Of a DNA stretch of 64,000 nucleotides, positions 28,301-35,516 are shown piece after piece (position 1 is the stretch's first letter; the number at the start of each line of letters is the position of its first letter). The notes under the pieces are model-generated. The model saw only the letters and a program-made list of their open reading frames with translations, was not told where the DNA came from and ran no database searches. The stretch lies in the NCBI RefSeq assembly GCF_030866805.1, contig NZ_CP133019.1, positions 2,480,001 through 2,544,000 of the forward strand, read 5' to 3'. The stretch is from Microbacterium terrisoli (GTDB lineage Bacteria; Actinomycetota; Actinomycetes; Actinomycetales; Microbacteriaceae). Both the position numbers and the translations under genes were made by a program.

Positions 28301-28905
28301 AGAGCCCGGCGCACGGCACCCTTGCGGCACCCGGTGAGGATCGCCCAGTGGCCGTCGGCCCGGGCTGCCAGCTCGTCGAGGTCGTAGAGCGGGCGGCCCT
28401 TCTCGCCACCGCGCAGCTGCCCGTGCGTGATGGCCGCCGCCAGCCGGTGGTAGCCCTCCTGCCCGCGTGCGAGCACCAGCAGGTGGGAGCCGGCGGGGTC
28501 GGCCTGCCCCTTCTGGAGCTTCGGCAGCTCGAGCGACAGCTCGGCGCCGTAGACCGTCTTGACCTGTCTGCCCTGCGCGGCCTCGGCGAAGCGCACGACG
28601 CCGTAGAAGCCGTCGTGGTCGGTGATCGCCAGGGCGTGCAGGCCGAGGCGCTCGGCTTCTTCGACGAGCTCTTCGGGAGAGGACGCTCCGTCGAGGAACG
28701 AGAACGACGAGTGCGCGTGCAGCTCGGCGTACGGCACGGCATCGGCCGGGGGCTGGATCGGCGGCGGCACATACGGCCCGCGCTTGTGCGACCAGGCCGG
28801 GCTGTCGTCGGCGCCCGCGCCGGCGGGGACCGGGCTGGGCCTGCGCCGGTCGCTGAGCACCCGCTCGATCTCGGACCACGGGACCGACGGGTTGTCGAAC
28901 CCCAT
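25342..28905 (-). CDS. dnaE2: Error-prone DNA polymerase DnaE2
   Basis: 1187-residue C-family polymerase for SOS mutagenesis and lesion bypass, acting with ImuA'/ImuB. Domains: PHP (ELHAHSSFSFLDG from about residue 61, ITDHDGFYG), polymerase palm with the catalytic aspartates in EEPDIDVDFDSDRREE (about 452-460) preceded by GRGSAASSAVCYLLD, fingers, helix-hairpin-helix (LAAVKGVGVALAEKI) and a C-terminal OB fold (VEVAGLVTHRQRPATASGV). An Ala/Pro/Gln/Arg/Asp-rich insertion at about residues 855-940, containing a seven-residue repeat, makes it longer than usual. ATG 28905 is 18 bases after imuB. Regulated through the LexA box before imuA'. Confidence 0.96.
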   Translation of the reverse strand: MGFDNPSVPWSEIERVLSDRRRPSPVPAGAGADDSPAWSHKRGPYVPPPIQPPADAVPYAELHAHSSFSFLDGASSPEELVEEAERLGLHALAITDHDGFYGVVRFAEAAQGRQVKTVYGAELSLELPKLQKGQADPAGSHLLVLARGQEGYHRLAAAITHGQLRGGEKGRPLYDLDELAARADGHWAILTGCRKGAVRRALDDEGLTGGAQAAASELDRLVALFGRDAVHVELIDHGEPLDAATNDLLAALAADRGLPVVATNNVHYAEPARRHLAAAVAAVRANRSLDELDGWLPAHAGAHLRSGEEMRRRFARYPGAVARSVTLADELAFSLRSVKPALPTLEVPGGHTPMSYLRQLVWDAVPRKYPTLGSAGRTRIAHELDVIEQKDFPGYFLIVYGIVQEARRRGILCQGRGSAASSAVCYLLDITAVDAIRYNLPFERFLSSMRDEEPDIDVDFDSDRREEIIQWVYRQYGRERAAQVCNVIQYRPKNAVRDMARALGASPGQQDAWSKQVERWGSSLSTAEGHDIPDQVIEYAEELLKAPRHLGIHSGGMVLTERPVGEVVPIEHARMQDRTVIQWDKDDAAWMGLVKFDLLGLGMLAALQYTFDLVRDSTGEVWELSTIPKEEAAVYDMLCRADSIGVFQVESRAQMGLLPRLQPREFYDLVIEIALIRPGPIQGGAVHPFVRRKLGLETVTYAHPKLEPVLERTLGIPVFQEQLMQMGMAVGGLTGEDADLLRRAMGSKRGIERIESLKKKLYEGMAGNGLVGDAADAIYAKIQAFANFGFAESHSLSFALLVYASSWLKLHYPAAFLAGLLRAQPMGFYSPATLTGDARRHGVQVRRPDLHVSGVHALVEPVDAPVPERSRRDAPQTRRDAPAAQRDAPQSQRDAPAAQRDAPAAQRGEGPEAAHPDLTPTGRDSCLDPEQPPVGAFDRDAPDASAAHRRDGAFAVRLGLAAVKGVGVALAEKIVAERDAHGRYRDMRDLVRRVGVTAAQLEALATAGAFDALGLRRRDAIWMAGSAAMDRAEFLPDSMVSVQPPLFPDPSSYERLAADLWATGISTDDHPMTHFRAPLDARGVITSNGLRQHEVGRRVEVAGLVTHRQRPATASGVTFVNLEDEFGLVNVVCSVGVWQRYRRVVRDAPALIVRGIVERSVEGVTNLVADAFEDLRVGVTHRSRDFQ
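26181..26310 (-). repeat. 21-bp tandem repeat array inside dnaE2
   Basis: About six copies of a 21-base unit (plus-strand GGCATCTCGCTGCGCCGCAGG with variants) in tandem. Because 21 is a multiple of three, the frame is kept and the protein carries RRDAPQT, RRDAPAA, QRDAPQS, QRDAPAA, QRDAPAA in succession (residues about 866-905). Copies 2 and 4 are identical. Confidence 0.85.
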
Positions 28906-28923
28906 CAGCGTGCCCCTCGCGCG

Positions 28924-30483
28924 TCAGTCATAGCGGGCCTCGGCGCTCCATCGGCCGTCTTCGCACACGAGCAGCCATGCCCCCTGGTCGGCGTCGACGA
29001 CCTGGAACCGGTGCGCGCGCCGCGCGCGCCGCGCGTCCCACCCGCGCTCATCGACGGTCCACGGCCCCGTCCACGACACGATCTCGCGGCGCCGCCCACC
29101 CTCGGTGAGCACGGCCGGAGCGGCGGTGAGCGTGCCGCGCTCGTCGACCTCGACGGCCAGCCCGCCGCCCGCTGCGGCGACCTCGACTGCACGGGGCGGA
29201 CGGAACACCGTCGCCGGCGCCGGCGCCGGCAGGCTGCCCGGCCACGGCCTGTCGCGCGGCTGCTGCCCCATGCCCCGGTCGCCCCACGGCACGAGCACTT
29301 CGCGCTCGGCGAGCCACCTGCCGCCGCCGAGCTGCGGTGTCAGCACGCCCCGATGCCCGAGCATCGCCTGCACGCGCGAGAGCGCATGGTGCACCCGATC
29401 GTCGGGTCCCGAACCGAAGATCGCGGGCTGGTGGTGGGATGCCGCATCCACCGCCTCGGGGGCGATCCGCACGAGCGCGACCCCGCTGCGCAGCACCCGG
29501 TTCTGCGCGTCGTCGGCCAGCTGCCAGCGCACCCGGTCGACGACTGCGGCGGCATCGAATGCGCCCCCGCTGCCGGAGCCCGAGTGCAGCCAGACCCTCT
29601 CGCTGCGCTCACCGCGCTCTCCGCTCAGCTCGATCCGCAGCTCGGTGCACACCAGGTCGACCGCCCCGAGCCCCGCGATGAACTCGTCGGCGGCGATGCG
29701 CACGCCGAACGCGACCTGCTCGGTCGCCTCGAGCGCCGGTTCGAACGCGACTTCGCGGTCGAGCTCGGCCGGCGGCGTGCGCGCGATCACCGGCTGCGAG
29801 TCGGACCCGGCCGCCAGATCGTGCAGGCGCAGGCCGTGCGGACCGAACCTGTCGCGCACGCGCGTGGCCTCGAGCGCCGCGAACGCGCCGAGCGTGTGCA
29901 CGCCCAGACGGGAGAGCAGATGCACGAGCGCGGCGTCCTCGAGCACCGCGACCGGAAGCGGGGCCAGGAACGCCGCCGCTCCCCCCGCCTCGACCACTCG
30001 CACCGGATCGTCGTCACGCGTGGCGCGCGCCGCCTGTTGCGCGGTGAACGGGCCGTCAGCGATCCCCGCGCGCACGCCCGGCAGATCCTGCTGCTCGGCC
30101 AGGATGTCGAGGATCTCGCACGCAGCGGCCACCTCGCCCCCGTAGAAGCGTGCGGGACCCCGCACGCGCAGTGCGCACAGGCCCGGGCGGATGATCTGCA
30201 CCCCCGGGGCGAACTGCTCGATGCGGGTGACCACGGGCGAGAACACGCGCTGGTCGCGGGCGGGATCTGCGGCGATGACCTCGAGACGCGGCGAGCGGGA
30301 CTGCGCGTCACGACGGCGCTGCCCGCGTCGCACGCCGTCGGCACGCGCAGACGCCGAGCACGCCACGACTGTGTTGTCGTGCACGATCGCGATCGGCCCG
30401 GATTCGGCCGCACCGTCACGCAGCAGCGCCGTGACCGGCCAGTCGGGAAACCACAGCACCAGGCTGCGCACCGGGGCCTCCAT
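28924..30483 (-). CDS. imuB: ImuB, inactive Y-family polymerase-like mutasome hub
   Basis: 519-residue Y-family homologue that links DnaE2 and ImuA' to the beta clamp. It begins MEAPVRSLVLWFPDWPVTAL. The catalytic acidic residues of active Y polymerases are absent: the first motif reads LWFPDWPV rather than DxDxFFA, and the usual S-x-D-E motif is replaced by LRVRGPARFYGG, in line with ImuB being non-catalytic. A clamp-binding-like stretch near ATVFRPPRAVEV is weak. ATG 30483 starts one base after the imuA' stop, which fixes the start against a longer open frame extending upstream. Confidence 0.92.
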   Translation of the reverse strand: MEAPVRSLVLWFPDWPVTALLRDGAAESGPIAIVHDNTVVACSASARADGVRRGQRRRDAQSRSPRLEVIAADPARDQRVFSPVVTRIEQFAPGVQIIRPGLCALRVRGPARFYGGEVAAACEILDILAEQQDLPGVRAGIADGPFTAQQAARATRDDDPVRVVEAGGAAAFLAPLPVAVLEDAALVHLLSRLGVHTLGAFAALEATRVRDRFGPHGLRLHDLAAGSDSQPVIARTPPAELDREVAFEPALEATEQVAFGVRIAADEFIAGLGAVDLVCTELRIELSGERGERSERVWLHSGSGSGGAFDAAAVVDRVRWQLADDAQNRVLRSGVALVRIAPEAVDAASHHQPAIFGSGPDDRVHHALSRVQAMLGHRGVLTPQLGGGRWLAEREVLVPWGDRGMGQQPRDRPWPGSLPAPAPATVFRPPRAVEVAAAGGGLAVEVDERGTLTAAPAVLTEGGRRREIVSWTGPWTVDERGWDARRARRAHRFQVVDADQGAWLLVCEDGRWSAEARYD

Positions 30484-30484
30484 C

Positions 30485-31222
30485 TCACCCCACCGCCCGC
30501 ATCCGTTCGCTCTCGTCGAGCCATGCACCGCCTGCACGGGAGCCCATCCTGACACCGGCTCCGGAACCGTCCGGCAGCAGCATCCTCGACCTGCGCGGTG
30601 TCGGCCGGCGCCTGCTGCGCATACTCACGGTCACCGTGCGCGCCCGGAGGTTGCCGTGGCCGTCTCCCAGACCCGTCCACTCAGAGCTGTCGACGGCCAG
30701 TGCCGCCTCGGCCTGCGACCACTCCCCCTGCACGAGCAGCACCCCGCTGCGGTCACGCAGCCGGGCCGCCAATCGGGATGCCTCGGCGGCGCTGGTGCGC
30801 CCGGTCGGCCGGATCGCGACCACGGGAAGCACGTCGGCGAGGGTCGCTGCCACGGCGAGCCACCGCGGACCGGGCTCGGGCACCAGGACGAGCCGGCCGA
30901 GGTCGACTCCCATCTGTGCGGCGGCCTCGGCGCCCAGCTCGGGCATGCCCACCACGGCACACCAGGAGCCCTCTTGCGTGGGCTTGGCCAGCAGCGCCAG
31001 CAGCAACGACATCGACGCGTCGAGAGTGTAGGCGGCGCCCGCACGCAGCCCGCCCCCGGGCAGGAGCGACGATAGGGCAGGGAGTACCGGGAACACCGGC
31101 GCATCGAGCCGACGCCCCTGCGCCCGCTCGAGCTGGACGCGCAGTCGTGAGACTTCGCTCACCACCGTGCTCGAAGCCGTGCTCACCGCCTCGGCTGTCT
31201 GCGCCCCCATGATCGCCCTCAC
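30485..31222 (-). CDS. imuA: ImuA' (RecA-like mutasome accessory protein)
   Basis: 245-residue protein related to the RecA/SulA-like ImuA family, the third partner of the DnaE2 mutasome. It shows a degenerate RecA fold (LLPGGGLRAGAAYTLDASMS in place of a Walker A loop, WCAVVGMPELGAEAAAQMGV, VVAIRPTGRTSAAEASRLA), so ATP binding is doubtful, as expected for ImuA'. Two starts compete. GTG 31222 falls where transcription should begin, seven bases after the TAGCAT -10 box (leaderless). ATG 31210, MGAQTAEAV, has GAGGG five bases upstream. First gene of the SOS operon imuA'-imuB-dnaE2. Confidence 0.88.
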   Translation of the reverse strand: MRAIMGAQTAEAVSTASSTVVSEVSRLRVQLERAQGRRLDAPVFPVLPALSSLLPGGGLRAGAAYTLDASMSLLLALLAKPTQEGSWCAVVGMPELGAEAAAQMGVDLGRLVLVPEPGPRWLAVAATLADVLPVVAIRPTGRTSAAEASRLAARLRDRSGVLLVQGEWSQAEAALAVDSSEWTGLGDGHGNLRARTVTVSMRSRRRPTPRRSRMLLPDGSGAGVRMGSRAGGAWLDESERMRAVG

Positions 31223-31228
31223 TTCTTC

Positions 31229-31257
31229 ATGCTAGAACACATGTTCTAGATGATCAA
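31229..31257 (-). promoter_or_regulatory. LexA-controlled promoter of imuA'-imuB-dnaE2
   Basis: Reading toward imuA': -35 TTGATC (31257-31252), 17-base spacer, -10 TAGCAT (31234-31229). The SOS box GAACACATGTTC (31235-31246) sits wholly inside the spacer and extends to a near-perfect 18-base palindrome (CTAGAAC...GTTCTAG). GAAC-N4-GTTC is the actinobacterial/Gram-positive LexA consensus, so LexA bound here would block polymerase directly. Confidence 0.9.
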
Positions 31258-31326
31258 TCGTGAGAACGACGATAAACCCTCCTTCCGACATCCGAACCGG
31301 CACTATCCATTCGCTATGTTCGACAG

Positions 31327-33465
31327 TCACCGTCTGCCGCGGGCGAGGGCGTCACCGGCACGAAGTCCCTCTTCGAACGCGGCGACCGCGTTCAGACCGG
31401 CGGTGTTGCGCGCGCCGCCGATGACCGTGTGGGCGATGCCGCGCGCACTCAGCTGCGCGGCCAGCTCTGTCCGTGAGGTCTGTCCGGCTGCGACCACGAC
31501 GACATCGGCCTCGATGACCTCCTCGGCTCCGTTCACCTCGATGCGCACTCCGTCGGGCTCGATCGCCCGATACGACACGTCGGTGAGAGTGCGCACCCCG
31601 CGCCGGCGGATCGCCTGGACGGCCGCCCACCGGGTGGTCACTCCCATCCCCGCACCGATCGGTCCGCTGCGCCGCATGATCGTCACCTGCCGCGCCGGCG
31701 CCGGCACCGCGCCGGCGCGCAACCCGTACTCGCGCTCGAAGCGCTCCTTCCGGTCCGTCTCCTGCCTGGCATCGGGTCCTTCGACCAGCAGGTGCGCCAG
31801 GTCGACGGCGATGCCGCCCGCACCGATCACCGCGACGCGCGAGCCCAGCTGCCCCGCGCCCGGGTGCAGCAGCTGCGCGAAGGCCTGCGGGTAGTCGAGC
31901 ACGTTCGCCCCGTCGATGCCCGGCAGCTCGACCCGGCGCGGTGTGACGCCCGTGGCCACGATCACGTGGGCGAACTCCGCGAGATCGTCCACGGTCGCCG
32001 TGCGACCCGTGCGCACCTCCACGCCCAGGCGGTCCAGCGCGCGCGCGAACGATCGCGCGCACTCGGCGAAATCACTCTTGCCCGGCACGGCGCCGGCCAG
32101 CAGGAACTGACCGCCGATCACCTCGCCGGCCTCGAACAGCGTGACCCGGGCACCGGCGAACGCCGCCGCACGCGCCGCTTCCATCCCCGCAGGTCCCGCC
32201 CCCACGACGGCGATGCGCGGCGCCAGGGCTCCGTCCGCACCGCTGCCGCCGCCCGCAGCACCTCCCTCGCCCTCACGGGGGCGCTCCGGCACGAGGGGAA
32301 ATTCGAGCTCACGGCCGGCACGCGGATTGACCGTGCACGAGACCGGCTCCAGCCCGAACGAACGGTCGATGCACGCTTCGTCGCACGCGATGCACGGAGT
32401 GACCTCTGCCGCTCGGCCGGCGAACGAGACGGCCACGATGTGCGGATCGGCCAGGAACGGCCGGGCCATCGAGACCAGATCCGCCTCGCCCGTCGCCAGC
32501 ACCTGCTCGGCCTGGGCCAGCGTGTTGATGCGACCGGCCGCAACGATCGGCACGGTGGCCGCCGCAGCCGCCAGCGCCCCGCGGATTCGTCCCGCCACCG
32601 AGGTGAAAGCCCCGTGCGGCACCAGCGTCTGCACCGTTGGCACCGCAGCTTCGTGCCAGCCGATGCCCACGTCGATCGCATCCGCCCCCGCCTTCACCAG
32701 CGACAGCGCCAGCGCGTCGACCTCATCGGGCGTCGAGGACCCCTCGACCAGGTCTGCGCCCGAGATGCGCACGAGCATCGGCGCGCCCGCCGCCGCCTCG
32801 CGCACGGCCCGCACCACCGCGACAGGAAAGGCCTGCCGACGCACGGCGTCGCCGCCCCACTCGTCGTCGCGCAGGTTCGTCACCGGTGACGCGAACTGGT
32901 TGAGCAGATAGCCTTCCGAGGCCATCACCTCCACACCGTCGAAGCCCACCTCCACGGCCATGCGTGCGGCGGCGGCGAAATCGGCGATGGTCGCGGCGAT
33001 GCCGTCTTCGTCCAGCGCCACCGGGGTCGCGCCCGAGAACCGGCTGTGCACCGCCGACGGCGCCACCGGAGTCAGACCGAACGACGAGGTGAACGCGTAC
33101 CGGCCGGCGTGGAACAGCTGCATCGCGATGAGCCCGCCGGCACGGTGGACGGCATCCACCACGACACGCCAGGACGCTGCGTGCGCGGGGTCGCCTGCCA
33201 GACTGTAGCCCGCGTTTCCCGCACCGACCCGGCTGACCGCGACCCCGCCGGTGACGATCAGTGCGGCCCCGCCGCGCACCCGCTCGGCGTAGAAGGCTGC
33301 CAGGGCCGCCGGGTCGCCGGTCTCGCGGTTCAGGTGCATCGAACCCATCAGCACCCGATGCGGCAGTGTGAGCGCGCCGATGCGCACCGGCGTCTGCACC
33401 GTCGGGTATCGCGCCGACGGGTGTCTCACCGGCGCAGCGCCCATACCCTGGCCCTGACCTGACAA
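31327..33465 (-). CDS. Old-yellow-enzyme/2,4-dienoyl-CoA-reductase-like flavoenzyme (PlmM/AnsM-type)
   Basis: 712-residue, three-domain oxidoreductase like FadH: N-terminal FMN TIM barrel (HRVLMGSMHLNRETG, MQLFHAGRYAF, FDGVEVMASEGYLLNQF), a 4Fe-4S site CIACDEACIDR with a fourth Cys in PVSCTVNPRAG, and C-terminal FAD/NAD(P) domains (AVVGAGPAGMEAARAAAF, RVAVIGAGGIAVDLAHLL). Last gene of a four-gene operon, four bases after the SDR. In the ansatrienin/phoslactomycin CHC pathways a dienoyl-CoA-reductase homologue (AnsM/PlmM) accompanies ChcA; the equivalent role here is inferred from the identical gene set. Taken alone it would be called 2,4-dienoyl-CoA reductase. Confidence 0.85.
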   Translation of the reverse strand: MSGQGQGMGAAPVRHPSARYPTVQTPVRIGALTLPHRVLMGSMHLNRETGDPAALAAFYAERVRGGAALIVTGGVAVSRVGAGNAGYSLAGDPAHAASWRVVVDAVHRAGGLIAMQLFHAGRYAFTSSFGLTPVAPSAVHSRFSGATPVALDEDGIAATIADFAAAARMAVEVGFDGVEVMASEGYLLNQFASPVTNLRDDEWGGDAVRRQAFPVAVVRAVREAAAGAPMLVRISGADLVEGSSTPDEVDALALSLVKAGADAIDVGIGWHEAAVPTVQTLVPHGAFTSVAGRIRGALAAAAATVPIVAAGRINTLAQAEQVLATGEADLVSMARPFLADPHIVAVSFAGRAAEVTPCIACDEACIDRSFGLEPVSCTVNPRAGRELEFPLVPERPREGEGGAAGGGSGADGALAPRIAVVGAGPAGMEAARAAAFAGARVTLFEAGEVIGGQFLLAGAVPGKSDFAECARSFARALDRLGVEVRTGRTATVDDLAEFAHVIVATGVTPRRVELPGIDGANVLDYPQAFAQLLHPGAGQLGSRVAVIGAGGIAVDLAHLLVEGPDARQETDRKERFEREYGLRAGAVPAPARQVTIMRRSGPIGAGMGVTTRWAAVQAIRRRGVRTLTDVSYRAIEPDGVRIEVNGAEEVIEADVVVVAAGQTSRTELAAQLSARGIAHTVIGGARNTAGLNAVAAFEEGLRAGDALARGRR

Positions 33466-33468
33466 CGG

Positions 33469-34323
33469 CTATCCCCTGGTCGGGCGCGGCGGCAGCCCCA
33501 GCGGGTCGGTCGTGTCGTGCCAGTACGGAGGTGCTGCCACGGTCATGCCCCCGTCGACGACGATGGTGTGCCCGGTGATGTAGCCCGCACGCCTCGACAG
33601 CAGGAAGTCGATGGCGTCGGCCATGTCGTCCACCGTTCCCGGCCGCCCCAGCGGAATCGCGTCGATGACCTTCTGCATCGGCGCCATCCCGGGCATCGAG
33701 TAGAAGTACTCCAGGGAGTCGGAGTCGATCAGCCCGCCGTTCACGCCGTTGACGGTGATGCCATAGCCGGCGAACTCCACCGCCATGAACCGCACGAACG
33801 ACTCGATCGCCGCCTTGTACGACCCGAGGGCCGCATACGTCGCGAACGCGCGCATGCTTCCGTAGCTGGAGACCGCGACGATCCGCCCGCCGTCGTCCAT
33901 GAGCTTCACCGCCTCTTGTGCGCCCAGCACGAACGGTCGCAGGTTCATGGCATATGAGCGGTCGAGATGGTGCGTCTTCAGGTCTGTCACGCGTTTGAAG
34001 GCTGCGGCGGCCGCGTTGCTGACGAAGAAGTCGAGGCGGCCGTACTCCTCGGCGACCGCGTCGAACAGCCGCACGATGTCTTCGGGGCTCTCCATGTCGG
34101 CTTTCACCGCAATGCCGTCACCGCCGCGCCGCCGGGCTTCGGCGACGACCTCGTCGGCGAGGTCGGCGTTGGTGCGGTAGTTGACGACCACGCGGGCGCC
34201 TTTGCCTGCCAGCAGCAGCGCGAGGGTGCGGCCGATGCCCCGCGATGAACCGGTGATCAGCGCGATCCGTCCGTCGTACTCGCGCGATGGCGACCCGCTT
34301 TCGGGGGCGGATGCCGCGGTCAC
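33469..34323 (-). CDS. ChcA-like SDR, probable 1-cyclohexenylcarbonyl-CoA reductase
   Basis: 284-residue short-chain dehydrogenase. Cofactor motif ITGSSRGIGRTLALLLAGKG; the active site has SSYGSMRAFATYAALGSYKA, in which Ser and Lys are retained; the C-terminal cap has VNGGLIDSDSLEYFYSMPGM. The blocks HHLDRSYAMNLRPFVLGAQE and VNGGLIDSDSLE are, as I recall, characteristic of ChcA from Streptomyces collinus, which reduces alpha,beta-double bonds on the route to cyclohexanecarboxyl-CoA, and also resemble FabL-type enoyl reductases. The GTG start overlaps the stop of the acyl-CoA dehydrogenase (GTGA). Operon context strongly supports the ChcA role. Confidence 0.82.
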   Translation of the reverse strand: MTAASAPESGSPSREYDGRIALITGSSRGIGRTLALLLAGKGARVVVNYRTNADLADEVVAEARRRGGDGIAVKADMESPEDIVRLFDAVAEEYGRLDFFVSNAAAAAFKRVTDLKTHHLDRSYAMNLRPFVLGAQEAVKLMDDGGRIVAVSSYGSMRAFATYAALGSYKAAIESFVRFMAVEFAGYGITVNGVNGGLIDSDSLEYFYSMPGMAPMQKVIDAIPLGRPGTVDDMADAIDFLLSRRAGYITGHTIVVDGGMTVAAPPYWHDTTDPLGLPPRPTRG

Positions 34324-35516
34324 GAGCGTGCTCCGTCGCTCGCGCGGGCGAAGATCTCTCGGGCCACCACCGTCTTCTGAATCTCGTTGGTTCCCTCTTC
34401 GAACCGCTGGGCGCGCGCATCCCGATAGACCCGTTCGATCGGCGAGGTCTGCCAGTAGCCGACGCCGCCGTGCACCTGCAGCGCCTTGTCGGTCACCCGC
34501 GTGAGCATGTCGACGGCGATCATCTTCGCCATCGACGACAGTGCAGGCGCCTCGCTCGCATCCCGCTCCCATTCCCGTGCCGCGTGCAGTGTCAGCTGCT
34601 TGGCCGCCTGGATGTCGGCTTCGTTCTCGGCGATCGAGAACGCGATCGCCTGCCGTGCGGCGATCGGCTTTCCGAACGTGACCCGCGTGCGGGCGTACTC
34701 GACGGCGAGCTCCTGCGCGCGTTCGGCCAGGCCCACGCAGCTCATCGCGACCGAGATGCGGCTGGGCGTGAGAAAGCCGCCGAGGGCGATGGCCAGCCCC
34801 TCGCCTTCGTCTCCCACGCGCTGGGCGACCGGCACGGGAGTGTCGACGAAGGTGAGTGAGGCGTGGTCGGTGCCGTGCACGCCCATCGTGTGCGAGGTGT
34901 CTTCGACCGTCGCGCCGGGCGCGTGCCGGTCCACGAGCAGGGCGACCACTCCGTCCTTGCCGGTCGTCCCCTCCAGCCGCGCGAACAGCAGCCAGTGATC
35001 GCAGCGGACGCCGAAGGTGATGAGGTGCTTGCGCCCGTTCAGCAGATAGACATCGCCCTCGCGGCGCACTGTGCAGGTGAGGTCGGCGCCGGTGCCGTTG
35101 CCCGGCTCGGTGAGGGTGAAGGCCACGAGGGTGTCGGCGGCGACCATGGGCTTGACGAATCGTTCACGCTGCTCCTGCGTGACGTACGGGTTGATGGCGC
35201 GCCAGGTGCCGTTGAGCACATGCACCAGCATCCTGATCGACGCGTGCGAACGCGAGAAGACCTCCATCAGCCCCATCCACTGCGTGAACGCCAACCCGCG
35301 CCCGCCGAGCTCGACCGGCGCCGCCATGCTCAGAAAGCCGTGCTGCTTCAGTTCGGCGAACAGTGCGGGCGGCACGGAGTCGGTCTGCTCGATCACCTCG
35401 GACCATCGCTCGCCCGGACCCTGCACCCATTGGGTGACCTCGCCCAGCAGGGCGTCGTATTCAGGCTGTTCGATTCGGCTTCCACGTCCGTCGAGAGTGA
35501 TCGGGCTGCTGGTCAT
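34320..35516 (-). CDS. Acyl-CoA dehydrogenase (PlmL/AnsL-type)
   Basis: 398-residue FAD acyl-CoA dehydrogenase with the complete fold: LVAFTLTEPGNGTGADLTCT (FAD/acyl site), GFLTPSRISVAMSCVGLAER, RVTFGKPIAARQAIAFSIAE, VHGGVGYWQTSPIERVYRDA and the C-terminal catalytic-region FEEGTNEIQKTVVAREIF, with Glu in the GTNEIQ context. ATG 35516 lies 56 bases inside the end of the preceding fusion gene; no alternative ATG exists before the conserved core. In CHC biosynthesis an acyl-CoA dehydrogenase homologue (AnsL/PlmL) belongs to the set; its exact step is not settled by sequence. Isolated, it would be a generic short-chain ACAD. Confidence 0.87.
   Translation of the reverse strand: MTSSPITLDGRGSRIEQPEYDALLGEVTQWVQGPGERWSEVIEQTDSVPPALFAELKQHGFLSMAAPVELGGRGLAFTQWMGLMEVFSRSHASIRMLVHVLNGTWRAINPYVTQEQRERFVKPMVAADTLVAFTLTEPGNGTGADLTCTVRREGDVYLLNGRKHLITFGVRCDHWLLFARLEGTTGKDGVVALLVDRHAPGATVEDTSHTMGVHGTDHASLTFVDTPVPVAQRVGDEGEGLAIALGGFLTPSRISVAMSCVGLAERAQELAVEYARTRVTFGKPIAARQAIAFSIAENEADIQAAKQLTLHAAREWERDASEAPALSSMAKMIAVDMLTRVTDKALQVHGGVGYWQTSPIERVYRDARAQRFEEGTNEIQKTVVAREIFARASDGARS

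Noticed and set aside
31250..31326. A small gene between the LexA promoter and the flavoenzyme gene
   Set aside because: Only a short AT-richer stretch that fits promoter-upstream DNA; no start with a ribosome site.
34120..34420. Alternative N-terminal extension of the SDR upstream of 34323
   Set aside because: The extension lies antisense-free inside the acyl-CoA dehydrogenase coding region in another frame and lacks SDR motifs; the GTGA overlap start is better.
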